Positions 8,667 to 18,071 of a stretch of 64,000 nucleotides of DNA are shown here, one piece after another; within the stretch, counting starts at the first letter, position 1, and each line of letters opens with the position of its first letter. The position numbers and the translations under genes are program-made. The notes under the pieces were generated by a model. It did no database searches, had not been told where the DNA came from, and saw only the letters and a program-made list of their open reading frames with translations. Source of the stretch: Bacteroidia bacterium (GTDB lineage Bacteria > Bacteroidota > Bacteroidia > J057); assembly GCA_030430575.1 (NCBI GenBank), contig JAUIKF010000044.1, positions 1-64,000 of the forward strand. The letters run 5' to 3'.

Positions 8667-8743
8667 AACCATATAAGGCATTTAAGGGCATAGAAGTTGA
8701 AAGATATAGATTTCTTACATGTACTTATATGCCTTATATGGTT
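8667..8743. repeat. AACCATATAAGGCAT inverted repeat, copy 1
   Basis: The ends AACCATATAAGGCAT and ATGCCTTATATGGTT are perfect inverted repeats bounding 77 bp. It fills the jetC-jetD gap and stops 2 bp short of the jetC stop codon. Copy 2 is at 12900-12977 in the jetA-jetB gap. Both share the inner word CATAGAAG. Confidence 0.85.
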
Positions 8744-8745
8744 AT

Positions 8746-11700
8746 TCATCCTGACACTGAAAAACCCTCCTTCCTCTCCTGATACTCCTGCATCGTCAGG
8801 TTGTAGATGCGGGAATGCCGCTTCTCCTTGGCTTCCACGTAGTGGCAAGCGTGGATATATGGCTCTGCGACATGGATCTTGTCGAGGGGAGTGACCACCA
8901 ACAGCTGGAGATGAAGCTGCGCGCAGAGGTCCATGAGGTAGCGGGATTTCTCGGGATCGAGCTTGCTGAAGGCTTCATCGACGACGATGAAGCGGAAGGA
9001 CTTGTCCTGGAATCCGCCTCTGTCAATGCCAAACTGGTAAGCCAAGGCAGCCCCAAGGATGGTATAGGTGATTTGGGCCTTTTCTCCCCCCGAAAGATGC
9101 CCTGTACTTTCATACACCATATACTGCTCATCTGTCTCTTGGAAATGCTCCGTAGCACGGAAGACCAGCCAGTTGCGCACATCGAGGAGGCGCTTACGGC
9201 GGTTTTCGTCAGATTTCAGCTCCTCGATGATGCCTTTGATCTTGAGGAAGCTTTGCTCCAACAACTGCATGTCCTTGGTGCGCTCATATTCGCCCGTGTC
9301 AAACTTCCAGTCGGATTTGAGCCGCTGTTGGAAGTCGCGGATTTCGGGACGGGTTTGTGGGCGAATGACCAGTTGGATGTAAGTGCGGGGATTTTTGCGA
9401 AAATCGATTTTTTTTAAGGAATGATTCAACTCGTAGATACCTTCCTTGATAAGTTCCAATCGATTGTCGAGCGCGGTCTGGAAATTGCCCATGTCTCCCA
9501 CCATTTTTTCATCCAAATACTCCCGAAACCGACGCTCATACGTCAGCAGTTTTTCGCTTTTGATCCGCTCATAGATCGACAGGTATTCACTCACCCCCTC
9601 TCGCTCCAGTGAGAGATCCTGCGTTTCACCCATCCAAGAGCGAAAGTTCTCCCGCACCTCCTCTGGGGGATTTTTAAAGCCGTGCATGGCTTGGCGGAGT
9701 TTCGACTCTGCGTGAGAAAGCTGACTTTGTAGCTTTTCCCTTTCTTGCCCAAAGCGGTCAAAAGTGATTTGCTCGTATTTGTCAATCGTGTCGAGGTTCA
9801 GCTCTTGCGAAAAATCGCTGAACCGCTTATCTAGCGCTTCTTTGATGGTAACAGGAAATTCTCCTGCTGCCTTCAATAAAGTTTCCTTTTCCCCTAATAG
9901 ATGCTTCCATTTATCCATAGCATCTTCCAGCCGCGTCTCTTGCCTCAGCGCCTCCGACCGTTGCTGGTCCATTTGCCCAAGTCGTTTGTTCTGTTCCTTG
10001 AGTTGTTGTTCCAATTCTTTCAACTGATTGCTGGTCTCTTGCAAGGTCGTCAGTCGCTTTTCCAATTCTGCAATCTGAACAGAAATAGCCTGCCAGTCGA
10101 TTTCTTGGAAGGAAGTCAGCTTGCTGAAGTCGCGTAGGTTTTCCCCTTGGTGCTCCGCTGCTTTGAGTTCCTTTTTTAGGCTTTTAAGCAGCCTTGTATG
10201 AGTCTCAATGGCCTGTTTCAACTCCCGCAACTGCTGCTTGAGCAACCGTATTTTATCCTGATTATCCCATCCCAATACATAATTCGCTCGCCCCATCCGA
10301 TGTGCGCGATCATCTTTCTCATGGCGGTCTTTTTCCTTGCTTAATCCGCTCGGCGTCAGCGCTTTATCGTATTGCCGAAATTCCTTGAGGTCTTCTGTAC
10401 AGAAGTGATCATAGCGTCGTCGGATCTGGTTTTCGAGCCAGTTGGCATAAGGGGTTTTGGGGTAAATGGCCAGTTTGCTGTAAAGGGCATCAGGTTCTGT
10501 ATGGGTAAATAAAAAGCCATCGCTGCCTTTCGGAACGCGGTGATAGACCACGCGGCCATTGAGTCGATTGCCATTGACAAACTGGTTCACCTTCGCATAT
10601 AAGGCATCGGGGACCAGGAGTCTCAGGGCAAAATTGTGGAGGATCCGCTCAATAGCTCCTTCCCATACTTCGGCTTCCTCTTTCCGGACCTGGAGCAGCT
10701 CTCCAATAAAAGGAATCTCTTTTTCGCTAGCCCCTACGGCTTCCAAGATTTTGGCGCGGAGGGTGATATTGTGAGAAGGAATCTGGTTTTTTCGTTCGCT
10801 AAGGGAGGTGAGCTCCGTTTCTAGGGCGGTTTGTTGATCCAATAATTTCCGCAACTTGATTTCTCCTTCAATCCTCGCTTCGCTGAGTTCGTCCTTCAGC
10901 TGCTCATTAGCTGCTTGGAGGGAGGTCGTTTTCCGTAGATTTTCGAGAAATTCTGCTTCGTTGGGATTTTCTTTCAGGGAAAGAGCAGCCGCGAGTTTGT
11001 TGTAACGCGCATGGGCTGCCTTGGCGCGGTTTAGGTCTTTTTCCAGCGTGCGGAGATCCTTTTGCAAGGCTTTGATTCGTCGCCCCGTTTCATCTCCTTC
11101 TATGGAAGCCATGAGCCGCGCCTTCTCCTCATTGCCTGCTTCGATGCGTTCCGCCAGGTCCGCCAGTTTCTCTCGGCAGATAGTCAGTTCTTGGGTATGT
11201 TGGCTGATGCCTGTGCGGAGCATGGTGGCATGGCGCTGCGCAAACCAGATCGGCAAGCCCTCCCGATTCGCTTCTAACGCACTATATTGGTCAGAGAGTG
11301 TTGACCACACCCCATTTGCCTCCACCACAGGCTCCAAGAGTGCCAACTGCTTACGCGCCATCTCAAATGCGCGATAAGAACTCAGTAGCGTCTCAAAACT
11401 GCTCACCAATTGGCTGAATTCCTCCTCGGGATTGCCCGGCTCTATCATCTGCTCCCGGATAAAGTCATCCAATTTGCCCAATACCTTGATGCCGATGGTC
11501 TGGTTGAACAAATTAAGTGCCTTTTCCGACCGCATGCCGAAGGCCCGCATGAAGTAGGCTTGGTACTGACTGAAGCTTTTGTGAAAATCTATGTTGTAGT
11601 TTTTGCGCAGCTTCTCCTTCCAGTTTCTACCAGGGTTGTAGCGGATCTCATTGTCCAGGATGTCTAGGGCTGAATTGGCAGAGAAAAATTCCTGGTTGAG

Positions 11701-12144
11701 CTTTCCACCTGGAGAAAACCAGCGAATCTGGCCGATAGAGAGGTACTGTTGCAGGCCTTCGTTGTAAAAGCAGGCTAAAATGACGGAGTAGACCCCCTCT
11801 GCGCTTCTGAGGTATTGGGTGGTCGCGCCCAAGCGCCCTTCCTCCTGTGTCTGCCCGAAGGCACCACGCACATAGCTCGCCTCTGTGCGGTCGCGTCGCG
11901 TCTCGGTTCCCGAAGACTGGTTGTAAAAGCGCAAGCGCGTGGGTACCAGTAGGGTAAGGAGGGCATCGACCAAGGTCGTTTTTCCTGAACCATTGGTGCC
12001 TGTCAATAAGGAGGTCTGTCCTTCGGGCTGGAGCGTCCACACGCGGTTTTCCCCAAAGGTGCCCCAGTTGTATACTTGGAGGTATTGCAAGCGGTAGCCT
12101 GACTCGGCGGCTCCCTTGCTAAAGATGGTTTGTTGGGGGCTCAT
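8746..12144 (-). CDS. jetC: Wadjet SMC-like ATPase JetC
   Basis: A 1132-residue SMC/MukB/SbcC-type ATPase, the motor of the Wadjet DNA-loop extruder. It has a Walker A GTNGSGKTT (49-57), long Leu/Glu/Lys/Gln-rich coiled coils on either side of a hinge-like globular part (about 470-600), a signature LSGGEKAQ (about 1014-1021) and a Walker B FIVVDEAFSKLD (about 1050). All ATPase residues look intact, so the system is probably active. Its start overlaps the end of jetB by 26 bp, indicating translational coupling. The neighbours jetA, jetB and jetD separate it from MukB and SbcC. Confidence 0.93.
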   Translation of the reverse strand: MSPQQTIFSKGAAESGYRLQYLQVYNWGTFGENRVWTLQPEGQTSLLTGTNGSGKTTLVDALLTLLVPTRLRFYNQSSGTETRRDRTEASYVRGAFGQTQEEGRLGATTQYLRSAEGVYSVILACFYNEGLQQYLSIGQIRWFSPGGKLNQEFFSANSALDILDNEIRYNPGRNWKEKLRKNYNIDFHKSFSQYQAYFMRAFGMRSEKALNLFNQTIGIKVLGKLDDFIREQMIEPGNPEEEFSQLVSSFETLLSSYRAFEMARKQLALLEPVVEANGVWSTLSDQYSALEANREGLPIWFAQRHATMLRTGISQHTQELTICREKLADLAERIEAGNEEKARLMASIEGDETGRRIKALQKDLRTLEKDLNRAKAAHARYNKLAAALSLKENPNEAEFLENLRKTTSLQAANEQLKDELSEARIEGEIKLRKLLDQQTALETELTSLSERKNQIPSHNITLRAKILEAVGASEKEIPFIGELLQVRKEEAEVWEGAIERILHNFALRLLVPDALYAKVNQFVNGNRLNGRVVYHRVPKGSDGFLFTHTEPDALYSKLAIYPKTPYANWLENQIRRRYDHFCTEDLKEFRQYDKALTPSGLSKEKDRHEKDDRAHRMGRANYVLGWDNQDKIRLLKQQLRELKQAIETHTRLLKSLKKELKAAEHQGENLRDFSKLTSFQEIDWQAISVQIAELEKRLTTLQETSNQLKELEQQLKEQNKRLGQMDQQRSEALRQETRLEDAMDKWKHLLGEKETLLKAAGEFPVTIKEALDKRFSDFSQELNLDTIDKYEQITFDRFGQEREKLQSQLSHAESKLRQAMHGFKNPPEEVRENFRSWMGETQDLSLEREGVSEYLSIYERIKSEKLLTYERRFREYLDEKMVGDMGNFQTALDNRLELIKEGIYELNHSLKKIDFRKNPRTYIQLVIRPQTRPEIRDFQQRLKSDWKFDTGEYERTKDMQLLEQSFLKIKGIIEELKSDENRRKRLLDVRNWLVFRATEHFQETDEQYMVYESTGHLSGGEKAQITYTILGAALAYQFGIDRGGFQDKSFRFIVVDEAFSKLDPEKSRYLMDLCAQLHLQLLVVTPLDKIHVAEPYIHACHYVEAKEKRHSRIYNLTMQEYQERKEGFSVSG

Positions 12145-12706
12145 TTTCGGGCGTTATTTTCTGGAGAATGTTCGCGAGTTCATCGCTATTGAAGCGCGCC
12201 TTGATGATGCGCTTCACTTCGTACCTGCTTTGGGTGGAGTCTTGTAACAGGCTGGCACTCACAGGCTTGAGGTAGCCAAGGTCTACCACCTGCTTGATAT
12301 ATCCGTCGAGTTTTTCGAGCAAGCGGGATCGGTTATTTTCTTCTTCAAAGAATAATTCTATCTCCGCTTTCAATTCTTCTTTATTCAAAAAAAGCTTTCG
12401 ACTGTCGGTATCTTTTAGGTCAAATTCCTCCAACTTCTGCCGTAATAGCACACACAGCAAGGTTACTTCCCACGAAAGCTTTCGCTTACTCATCAAGCGC
12501 GGCAGGGCCTGCCCTTCTTCCTCCATTTGCCGCAGATAGGCAAAGCCTTCAGGCTCATTTAGGATCACTTCCAAGCCTATTTTCCCCAAATACATCCGCA
12601 CCTCCTCAAAATACAACAATAGCTCACTCCATTCCTTCCGCTGATCGTCGTACAGCGGCCCTTTGAACAGGCGAATGACTGTGGGTGCGAAGGGGGCTAT
12701 TTGCAT
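12119..12706 (-). CDS. jetB: Wadjet KITE subunit JetB (DUF4194)
   Basis: JetB is the small winged-helix KITE-type subunit, comparable to MukE, that binds the JetA kleisin. The 195-residue acidic protein has the repeated helical pattern of DUF4194 (for example LSWEVTLLCVLLRQKLEEF) and no membrane segment. It overlaps jetC by 26 bp. The 361-bp gap to jetA is unusually wide for this tight operon and is packed with repeats. The call depends on size, composition and its invariant place between jetA and jetC. Confidence 0.88.
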   Translation of the reverse strand: MQIAPFAPTVIRLFKGPLYDDQRKEWSELLLYFEEVRMYLGKIGLEVILNEPEGFAYLRQMEEEGQALPRLMSKRKLSWEVTLLCVLLRQKLEEFDLKDTDSRKLFLNKEELKAEIELFFEEENNRSRLLEKLDGYIKQVVDLGYLKPVSASLLQDSTQSRYEVKRIIKARFNSDELANILQKITPENEPPTNHL

Positions 12707-12707
12707 G

Positions 12708-12771
12708 AATTTTGAATGATTGAATGTTGAATTTTGAATGGGGGGATGATAAATTTTGAATGGGAAATTAA
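12708..12771. repeat. TTTTGAATG word array
   Basis: Degenerate repeats of TTTTGAATG/GATTGAATG sit immediately upstream of jetB. The 361-bp jetA-jetB gap holds this array, a half GGATT element (12811-12852), an AACCATATAAGG inverted repeat and an AAAACCT word array, and nothing else I can recognise. Confidence 0.65.
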
Positions 12772-12810
12772 GTTTGTTTAATCAAAAATCGAAATACGTT
12801 TTTCTCTCAA

Positions 12811-12852
12811 AAAAAGAGGAACGCGGATTTGGCGGATTAAGCAGATTTTCGC
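12811..12852. repeat. Half copy of a GGATT palindromic element
   Basis: The sequence beginning AAAAAGAGGAACGCGGATT is close to the reverse complement of one arm of the element at 24240-24327. The partner arm is missing here. Confidence 0.6.
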
Positions 12853-12899
12853 AGAGCTAAGTTGCATACTTTAGACTAGGTAAAATATCCTGTTAATCA

Positions 12900-12977
12900 A
12901 ACCATATAAGGCATATAAGAACATAGAAGAAAACAGCCTTTTTTGACCTTATATGCCCTTAAATGTCTTATATGGTT
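12900..12977. repeat. AACCATATAAGGCAT inverted repeat, copy 2
   Basis: A 78-bp element with the same left end (AACCATATAAGGCAT) and near-identical right end (TGTCTTATATGGTT) as copy 1 at 8667-8743. The two copies bracket jetB and jetC. Confidence 0.85.
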
Positions 12978-13025
12978 CAAAATATGACCGTAAGTCTAAA
13001 CAGACAATTCATCAGGTCTAAAGAA

Positions 13026-13065
13026 TAATTAACCTAAAACACAGAACCCAAAACCTAAAACTTTT
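13026..13065. repeat. AAAACCT word array downstream of jetA
   Basis: Tandem degenerate words (AACCTAAAAC, AACCCAAAAC) end 2 bp from the jetA stop. The same words form a hairpin at 6305-6376; here I see only one arm. Confidence 0.65.
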
Positions 13066-13067
13066 CC

Positions 13068-14513
13068 CTACGGATGTCCAAATATAAGTTGAGGGATGGA
13101 GATGCTGCGCTGATTTTCTGGATCGAGGAAGACCGTTGCGGCTTCTTTTTCATGGATGAAGTGGTTCGAAGAAGCAGAGGCAATGGCAAAGTAGGTCAAT
13201 AGCTCGGACAAGCCCTGCTGCAAGGGGAATACTTCCAGCAATTCGGTGAGGCTGAGCTGGGCGCGGCCGCGCAAGAGGGAAGAAATATTCCCTTCGAGGC
13301 GCTGTCTGTCAACAAAAAACTGAGTGAATAAGTCTGCGATTCCCGCTTCCGTCAACGACGGTATATCGGCCAAAGGCGTAGCCGTTTGGATGGGGGCGCT
13401 GGGCGGTTCGCCAAGCGGACGATCTAGGGGCAAGGAGACTTCAACGGTCTCGGGTACCGTCCCAAAATGACGGCTAGGGATCTTCCCACCCGCCTCCATC
13501 GCCTGCTGGCGTATCTGATCGATGAGCTGCAAAGCTCGCTTCTGTTCCTTGAGGTTCCGCTCCGAGACGATGCGGTTGAGCTTTTCCGCCAGCAATTGAT
13601 TGGAGCTGAAGATGGCCTGTCCACTAGCGTATAATTGGCGTTTCAAGCTGGGGAGCAAAGGATCTTTCAGTTCCAGCGAGCGACTCTCCAATAGCGTGAG
13701 CAGCCCTTGGATGCCTTCACTCAACTCCTCCTGCCTTTGGCTAGAGATGAGGAATGCCCAGAAGGCATAGAAGCTCTTGCCCTGATCGCTGAGTTTCAGC
13801 GCATCGATCTGGTCGAGGGCGTAGCCCACGAGTTCGCCTTTGAGAAGCTGCTGCTCCGCCTGCTTTTTGTAGATGGTGCGGGTGATTTCTTTGAAGTTTT
13901 GGGCTACTTCTTTGAAGTCGCTGAGGAGTTCACGGGTAGCTTTGCTCAGCTCAAAGGTCCGCTCTTTGAGTTGGGTGTCGCTGAGGACTTCTACCTGGCC
14001 AGTTCGTTTGATTTCCTTGATCTCAGCCTTGAGTTCTGCGATTTTATCCGTAAGGGTTTGAATCTTTTCTTGGGGGTTTTCACGGCTGCCTTCAACCATC
14101 TCTTGCAGCTTGCGCAAGATGTCTTTGAAGCGCGATTCGGTGCCAACAAATTCCTGACGCTCCAGCGACTGGGCAAAAAGCAAGGCTTTTTCGCTATGGG
14201 AACTGAGTTCCAGCATGTCCTGACCCAAGTCATTGGGGAACTTGCGGAGCCAGCCGTGGCTGACCCACTGGTTGAGCAAGCGCGCTGCTTGGCTGCGCGT
14301 GGCCTCTAGTTCCTTCTCCTCAGCCATCTTTGATTGGCTGTATGTGAGAAAGTCCTCCAGGGCGATCTCCGCTTCAAACCAAGGCAGCACTTGCTGCTGG
14401 GCGTCTTTGAACACATGGGCAAAAAACGCGAGAATCGCAGGCGATGAGCGCGCCCGCAGGAGGCCCCATGCGGGTGATTGGCGGTAGTATTGCTGGTAGG
14501 TGTCCAGGTTCAT
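13068..14513 (-). CDS. jetA: Wadjet kleisin-like subunit JetA (DUF3375)
   Basis: JetA is the kleisin-type subunit that bridges the SMC heads of JetC. From the start chosen here it has 481 residues, the usual DUF3375 length, opening MNLDTYQQYYRQSPAWGLLR, a recognisable DUF3375 beginning. Long helices with a coiled coil (about 150-260) follow, then a Pro-rich linker and a C-terminal domain. The open frame extends 63 codons upstream to 14702, but that part is low-complexity hydrophobic sequence read from an AAAATT repeat and overlaps the divergent gene, so I reject it. First gene of jetABCD. Confidence 0.92.
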   Translation of the reverse strand: MNLDTYQQYYRQSPAWGLLRARSSPAILAFFAHVFKDAQQQVLPWFEAEIALEDFLTYSQSKMAEEKELEATRSQAARLLNQWVSHGWLRKFPNDLGQDMLELSSHSEKALLFAQSLERQEFVGTESRFKDILRKLQEMVEGSRENPQEKIQTLTDKIAELKAEIKEIKRTGQVEVLSDTQLKERTFELSKATRELLSDFKEVAQNFKEITRTIYKKQAEQQLLKGELVGYALDQIDALKLSDQGKSFYAFWAFLISSQRQEELSEGIQGLLTLLESRSLELKDPLLPSLKRQLYASGQAIFSSNQLLAEKLNRIVSERNLKEQKRALQLIDQIRQQAMEAGGKIPSRHFGTVPETVEVSLPLDRPLGEPPSAPIQTATPLADIPSLTEAGIADLFTQFFVDRQRLEGNISSLLRGRAQLSLTELLEVFPLQQGLSELLTYFAIASASSNHFIHEKEAATVFLDPENQRSISIPQLIFGHP

Positions 14514-14524
14514 GGAGGGGGGAA

Positions 14525-14559
14525 TGAAAGTGAAAATTAAAATTAAAATTAAAATTTCC
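14525..14559. repeat. AAAATT word repeat between divergent genes
   Basis: Five near-perfect AAAATT hexamers lie between the jetA start and the divergent membrane-protein gene. The promoters for both genes must lie in this 91-bp space, but no clear TAnnTTTG was found. Confidence 0.7.
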
Positions 14560-14604
14560 CTAAATTCATCTGGTGAGATTTTGGTTTTTAAGATAAACCT
14601 GGAT

Positions 14605-15156
14605 ATGAGAGATAGGAAAATAAATGTCAAAAGGTCAATTGAAACAGAAAAAGTTGTGCAAAAGCATTCGTCTATTGATACCTTTTTTAGGTATGTAGGC
14701 AATTTCTTCTTTGTTGGACTCTTTCCTTTGATGAGTGGTTTTTTGCTATATCTTGAACTGCACCGGAAAGACTATTTATCTATCGCCATTTTCCTTTTTA
14801 TTATTTCCTTACTGATTAGCTCAATCCTCCTGCTTTCAATTCGTCAACTTGGCAGGCTTAGAAGGATTCCTGGTACTTCACAAGCGCAAAATCGGGCATT
14901 TATCCTCTCCGCGATTGAAAAATTGGAATGGAAAGTCTTAACTAATTATCAGCAGATTACGGTTATTTCACCTCCATGGGGTTGGTTATCTTTCCATTGG
15001 GGGCGACGAATCGTAGTCATTTATGATAAAGAGGATATACTGGTTAATTGCACGACTTATACTGCTTTTGATGATGAATCTCCTTTTCATTGGATCGGAG
15101 ATAGGAGGCTAGAAAAAGAGTTAATTCAAGAATTTGAGAAAGAGAAATTTTCTTAA
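14605..15156 (+). CDS. Hypothetical membrane protein
   Basis: Not recognised. It has 183 residues from the ATG at 14605 (MRDRKINVKRS). Two closely spaced transmembrane helices at about 30-50 and 57-78 are followed by a soluble C-terminal domain with WGWLSFHWGRR and IVVIYDKEDILV, possibly a small beta-rich fold. The open frame reaches back to 14500, but the extension is a Lys/Ile repeat read from AAAATT words. It is AT-richer than the jet genes. It is divergent from jetA and codirectional with the next two genes, so a three-gene operon is possible. Nothing ties it to Wadjet beyond position. Confidence 0.7.
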   Translation: MRDRKINVKRSIETEKVVQKHSSIDTFFRYVGNFFFVGLFPLMSGFLLYLELHRKDYLSIAIFLFIISLLISSILLLSIRQLGRLRRIPGTSQAQNRAFILSAIEKLEWKVLTNYQQITVISPPWGWLSFHWGRRIVVIYDKEDILVNCTTYTAFDDESPFHWIGDRRLEKELIQEFEKEKFS

Positions 15157-15197
15157 CTTGAATTCAATTTGTAGTTATTCAAATATTGCCTCCCCTC

Positions 15198-15920
15198 ATG
15201 AAATACCTAGCCCTTTTACAAGACATTGATTACCTCACCTACATAGGGGGATTTATAAAATGGAGTTTGGTATTTCTGGCGGTAAGCATCGTCTTGCTTC
15301 TTTTAGGCAGGCGGTTCAAATTATTTCGCCGAAATAAAAAAGCCTTCAATCTTCTCGCCAAGGCATATTATGTGATCATTCCGATCTACTTCCTTGTTTT
15401 TGCTTTTCAATTTGCGCCGATAAAAATTGTCCAGACGGAATTTAACGATGCCTTGGATGACAATAAGCAGGTAATTGTCGCATATACTCATCAATTGCTG
15501 GATTCGCTTGATGTGGACCATTTGCTGGATCGGAAGCATTCTATTAAAGAGGTGGTGGAATCTCAACTGAAGCAAATAGTTGTGACAACTCCACAAACTG
15601 AAGGAGAAGAAAAATCCTTTTTTGAACAGATGTTGGACAAAATAATGGCCATGGGGGCAGTGAGTTATGTGAGTGACTTGGTGGAATCCCAGCTCTCTGA
15701 GCAGACTGCTACCATGACAGGCCTGAGTGAGGAGACAAGTGCTTCTGTTTATAACAAGAGTTTATCGTCCCTATTTGAAGAAGGGGAAATTGTGGAAATA
15801 TTTAGGAAAGAAGTGGATGGCTTCTTTGGGGGATATTACACATCACTTTTTGTCGTTTTTCTGATTGGGTTTTTGATTTTTTTAGCGGAAATTGTACTAG
15901 CTAAGGTTTATAAGTATTAA
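15198..15920 (+). CDS. Hypothetical membrane protein
   Basis: Not recognised. 240 residues from ATG 15198 (MKYLALLQDIDYLTYIGG); a TTG four codons upstream is a weaker alternative. Hydrophobic segments lie at about 17-37, 52-72 and near the C-terminus (about 213-235). Between them is a 130-residue, mostly helical extracytoplasmic region with many Asp, Glu, Ser and Thr. It lies 41 bp after the previous membrane gene and 4 bp before the next lipoprotein gene, which suggests cotranscription. Confidence 0.7.
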   Translation: MKYLALLQDIDYLTYIGGFIKWSLVFLAVSIVLLLLGRRFKLFRRNKKAFNLLAKAYYVIIPIYFLVFAFQFAPIKIVQTEFNDALDDNKQVIVAYTHQLLDSLDVDHLLDRKHSIKEVVESQLKQIVVTTPQTEGEEKSFFEQMLDKIMAMGAVSYVSDLVESQLSEQTATMTGLSEETSASVYNKSLSSLFEEGEIVEIFRKEVDGFFGGYYTSLFVVFLIGFLIFLAEIVLAKVYKY

Positions 15921-15924
15921 TATC

Positions 15925-16548
15925 ATGGTTCGATTTTTTACCTACTTCCTTCTTATATCTGTTGCCTTCAGTTGTCAAAAATCTACTTCGACCCTTCCTG
16001 CTAAGATATACATTCATAACGATAACCGTTTCTCCTTCCTCGGAGAAGAGTTTGCTGGGGAGTCAGACTTTACACAAATTTTTGATGCTAACGACAAACT
16101 GCAAGCGAAGGGGGATTTTGCTTTTTCCCAAGATGGGAAACTCAGCGAACTGAGAGTGAAGCTTTGGTCAGAATATTATTCCAATGGGCAATTGAAATCT
16201 GAGGGCAATTACCAGTTAGGGTCATACATTCAATGTTGTTTTTCAGGCCCATGCCGACAATTTTACCATTACAAAGTAGGAGAATGGCGATATTATTATT
16301 CAAATGGAACATTAAGAGCTATTGGTGAATATATAAATGCCAAGTTGCATATAGATACGAGTTGTAAAGGAGGAGATTCTTTACTTTTTGGCCTTATTTC
16401 AGATAATTGGAAATATTATGACTTAGATGGTAGCCAGGAAATAATCGTGGATTCTATTAGAAAAACACTTGAAAAAGTCCAAGTAGGAGATCGATATTTA
16501 GTCCCTAATGCTCAACAGAAAAAAATAGAAATGGAATGGGAGGATTAA
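15925..16548 (+). CDS. Lipoprotein with YwqK/MORN-like repeats
   Basis: 207 residues with a lipoprotein signal whose lipobox is VAFSC near residue 17. The body has YwqK/MORN-type repeats, for example [13 protein letters not shown] and [13 protein letters not shown], separated by Cys-containing linkers. Such repeats are short beta-hairpins; automated annotation often calls them antitoxins of the YwqK family, but a surface-exposed lipoprotein is more likely here. A larger protein of the same type is at 20047-21123. Confidence 0.75.
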   Translation: MVRFFTYFLLISVAFSCQKSTSTLPAKIYIHNDNRFSFLGEEFAGESDFTQIFDANDKLQAKGDFAFSQDGKLSELRVKLWSEYYSNGQLKSEGNYQLGSYIQCCFSGPCRQFYHYKVGEWRYYYSNGTLRAIGEYINAKLHIDTSCKGGDSLLFGLISDNWKYYDLDGSQEIIVDSIRKTLEKVQVGDRYLVPNAQQKKIEMEWED

Positions 16549-16579
16549 TCTTTATGCTAGCAAGTCAATACATGTCCCT

Positions 16580-17998
16580 ATGAAAACCAGAAAAGAAATA
16601 GACCTACTAGGGGAAATGGAGATTTCCAACGACCTATATTATGGCATCCATACCCAAAGGGCCATTGATAATTTCAAGATTTCTCAAGCCAAAATAGGCG
16701 ACTACCCCCTATTCATCAAGGGCTTGGTGATCACCAAGAAGGCTTGCGCCTACGCCAATAAGGAGATCGGGACGATCCCCCAGGAGAAGGCTGACATGAT
16801 CATCCAGGCTTGTGACGAGATCCTCAATAATTTGGATAAGTATACTCCCTACTTCCCCTCGGATGTTTTTCAAGGCGGCGCAGGCACCTCCGTCAATATG
16901 AATGCCAACGAGGTCATCGCCAATGTAGCCCTGGAGCTTAACGGATTTGAGCTGGGGCGGTACGATATCCTTCACCCCAATGACCATGTGAACAAGTCCC
17001 AATCCACCAATGATGCCTATCCTACAGGCTTCCGCGTGGCCATTTATTACTATATCAACCAACTCCTGGAAAGCATCAATCACCTCAATACCAAGCTCGA
17101 TAGGAAGGCGGCGGCCTTTAATGACGTGATCAAGATGGGCAGAACTCAACTGCAAGATGCCGTGCCGATGTCGTTGGGCGATGAATTTGCGGCCTGGTCA
17201 GCGAATCTCAAGGAAGAGATCAAGAACCTGAAACATACCAGAGACTTGATTTTGGAGGTGAATCTGGGCGCTACGGCGATCGGAACGGGCGTCAATGCGC
17301 CTAAGGGTTTTACCGACTTGTCGATTGGCTATTTGCAAACCTTTACCAAGGTAGATTTTGTCAAAGCGCCCAATCTGATCGAAGCCACTTCCGATTGTGG
17401 GGCCTATGTGATGATCTCAGGGGCGCTGAAACGCACAGCTGTCAAGCTCTCCAAGATTTGCAATGACCTGCGCCTGCTCTCCTCGGGTCCCAGATGTGGC
17501 CTCAATGAAATCAACCTGCCCGAAATGCAGGCGGGCTCATCTATCATGCCTGCCAAGGTAAACCCCGTCATCCCTGAAGTAGTCAACCAGGTCTGTTTCA
17601 AAGTCATGGGCAACGACGTGACGATCTCCTTTGCAGCCGAAGGCGGCCAGTTGCAGCTCAATGTCATGGAGCCTGTCATCGCTCAGGCGTTGTTTGAGTC
17701 GGTAGAGCTCCTTTCCAATGCCACCATCACCCTGGCAGACAAGTGTATAGCAGGCATCACGGCCAACGCTGAACACACCAAGCAGATGGTGCTGAACTCC
17801 GTGGGATTGATCACTTTCCTCAACCCATATATTGGGCATCATATGGGAGATGTGATTGGCAAGGAAGCTGTCGCTACAGGCAAAACCATTCGAGAACTGG
17901 TGATCGAGAAGGAACTTCTGTCAGAAGCGCAGTTGGATGAAATTCTCAGCATTGAGAATTTGATGCATCCCGTTTATCGGGCGAATTTGGAGAAATGA
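16580..17998 (+). CDS. aspA: Aspartate ammonia-lyase
   Basis: It catalyses reversible deamination of aspartate to fumarate. The 472-residue protein matches the aspartase/fumarase superfamily over its full length. The signature [15 protein letters not shown] carries the catalytic Ser loop (about 318-332). Other conserved blocks are [23 protein letters not shown] and [14 protein letters not shown]. The all-alpha central helices and final small domain are complete. Fumarase is the main alternative, but the start [12 protein letters not shown] is typical of aspartase. It is a single-gene unit followed by a hairpin at 18013. Confidence 0.92.
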   Translation: MKTRKEIDLLGEMEISNDLYYGIHTQRAIDNFKISQAKIGDYPLFIKGLVITKKACAYANKEIGTIPQEKADMIIQACDEILNNLDKYTPYFPSDVFQGGAGTSVNMNANEVIANVALELNGFELGRYDILHPNDHVNKSQSTNDAYPTGFRVAIYYYINQLLESINHLNTKLDRKAAAFNDVIKMGRTQLQDAVPMSLGDEFAAWSANLKEEIKNLKHTRDLILEVNLGATAIGTGVNAPKGFTDLSIGYLQTFTKVDFVKAPNLIEATSDCGAYVMISGALKRTAVKLSKICNDLRLLSSGPRCGLNEINLPEMQAGSSIMPAKVNPVIPEVVNQVCFKVMGNDVTISFAAEGGQLQLNVMEPVIAQALFESVELLSNATITLADKCIAGITANAEHTKQMVLNSVGLITFLNPYIGHHMGDVIGKEAVATGKTIRELVIEKELLSEAQLDEILSIENLMHPVYRANLEK

Positions 17999-18012
17999 AA
18001 TGGTTCTATATC

Positions 18013-18041
18013 GTTGGTCCGACTTTGAAAGTCGGACCAAC
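18013..18041. terminator. GTTGGTCCGACTTT palindrome after aspA
   Basis: Two perfect 14-bp arms (GTTGGTCCGACTTT / AAAGTCGGACCAAC) with a 1-nt loop, 15 bp after the aspA stop. It has the place of a terminator but no T-run, and resembles the other perfect palindromes in this window. Confidence 0.6.
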
Positions 18042-18071
18042 AACCCCCAATCAAGTTGATTCCCATTTTTT

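Noticed and set aside
8815-9417. 200-codon plus-strand open frame in jetC
   Set aside because: Shadow of jetC covering its C-terminal ATPase motifs; low-complexity acidic translation without family match.
13707-14309. 200-codon plus-strand open frame in jetA
   Set aside because: Leu/Glu/Phe-rich mirror of the JetA coiled coil; no start signal.
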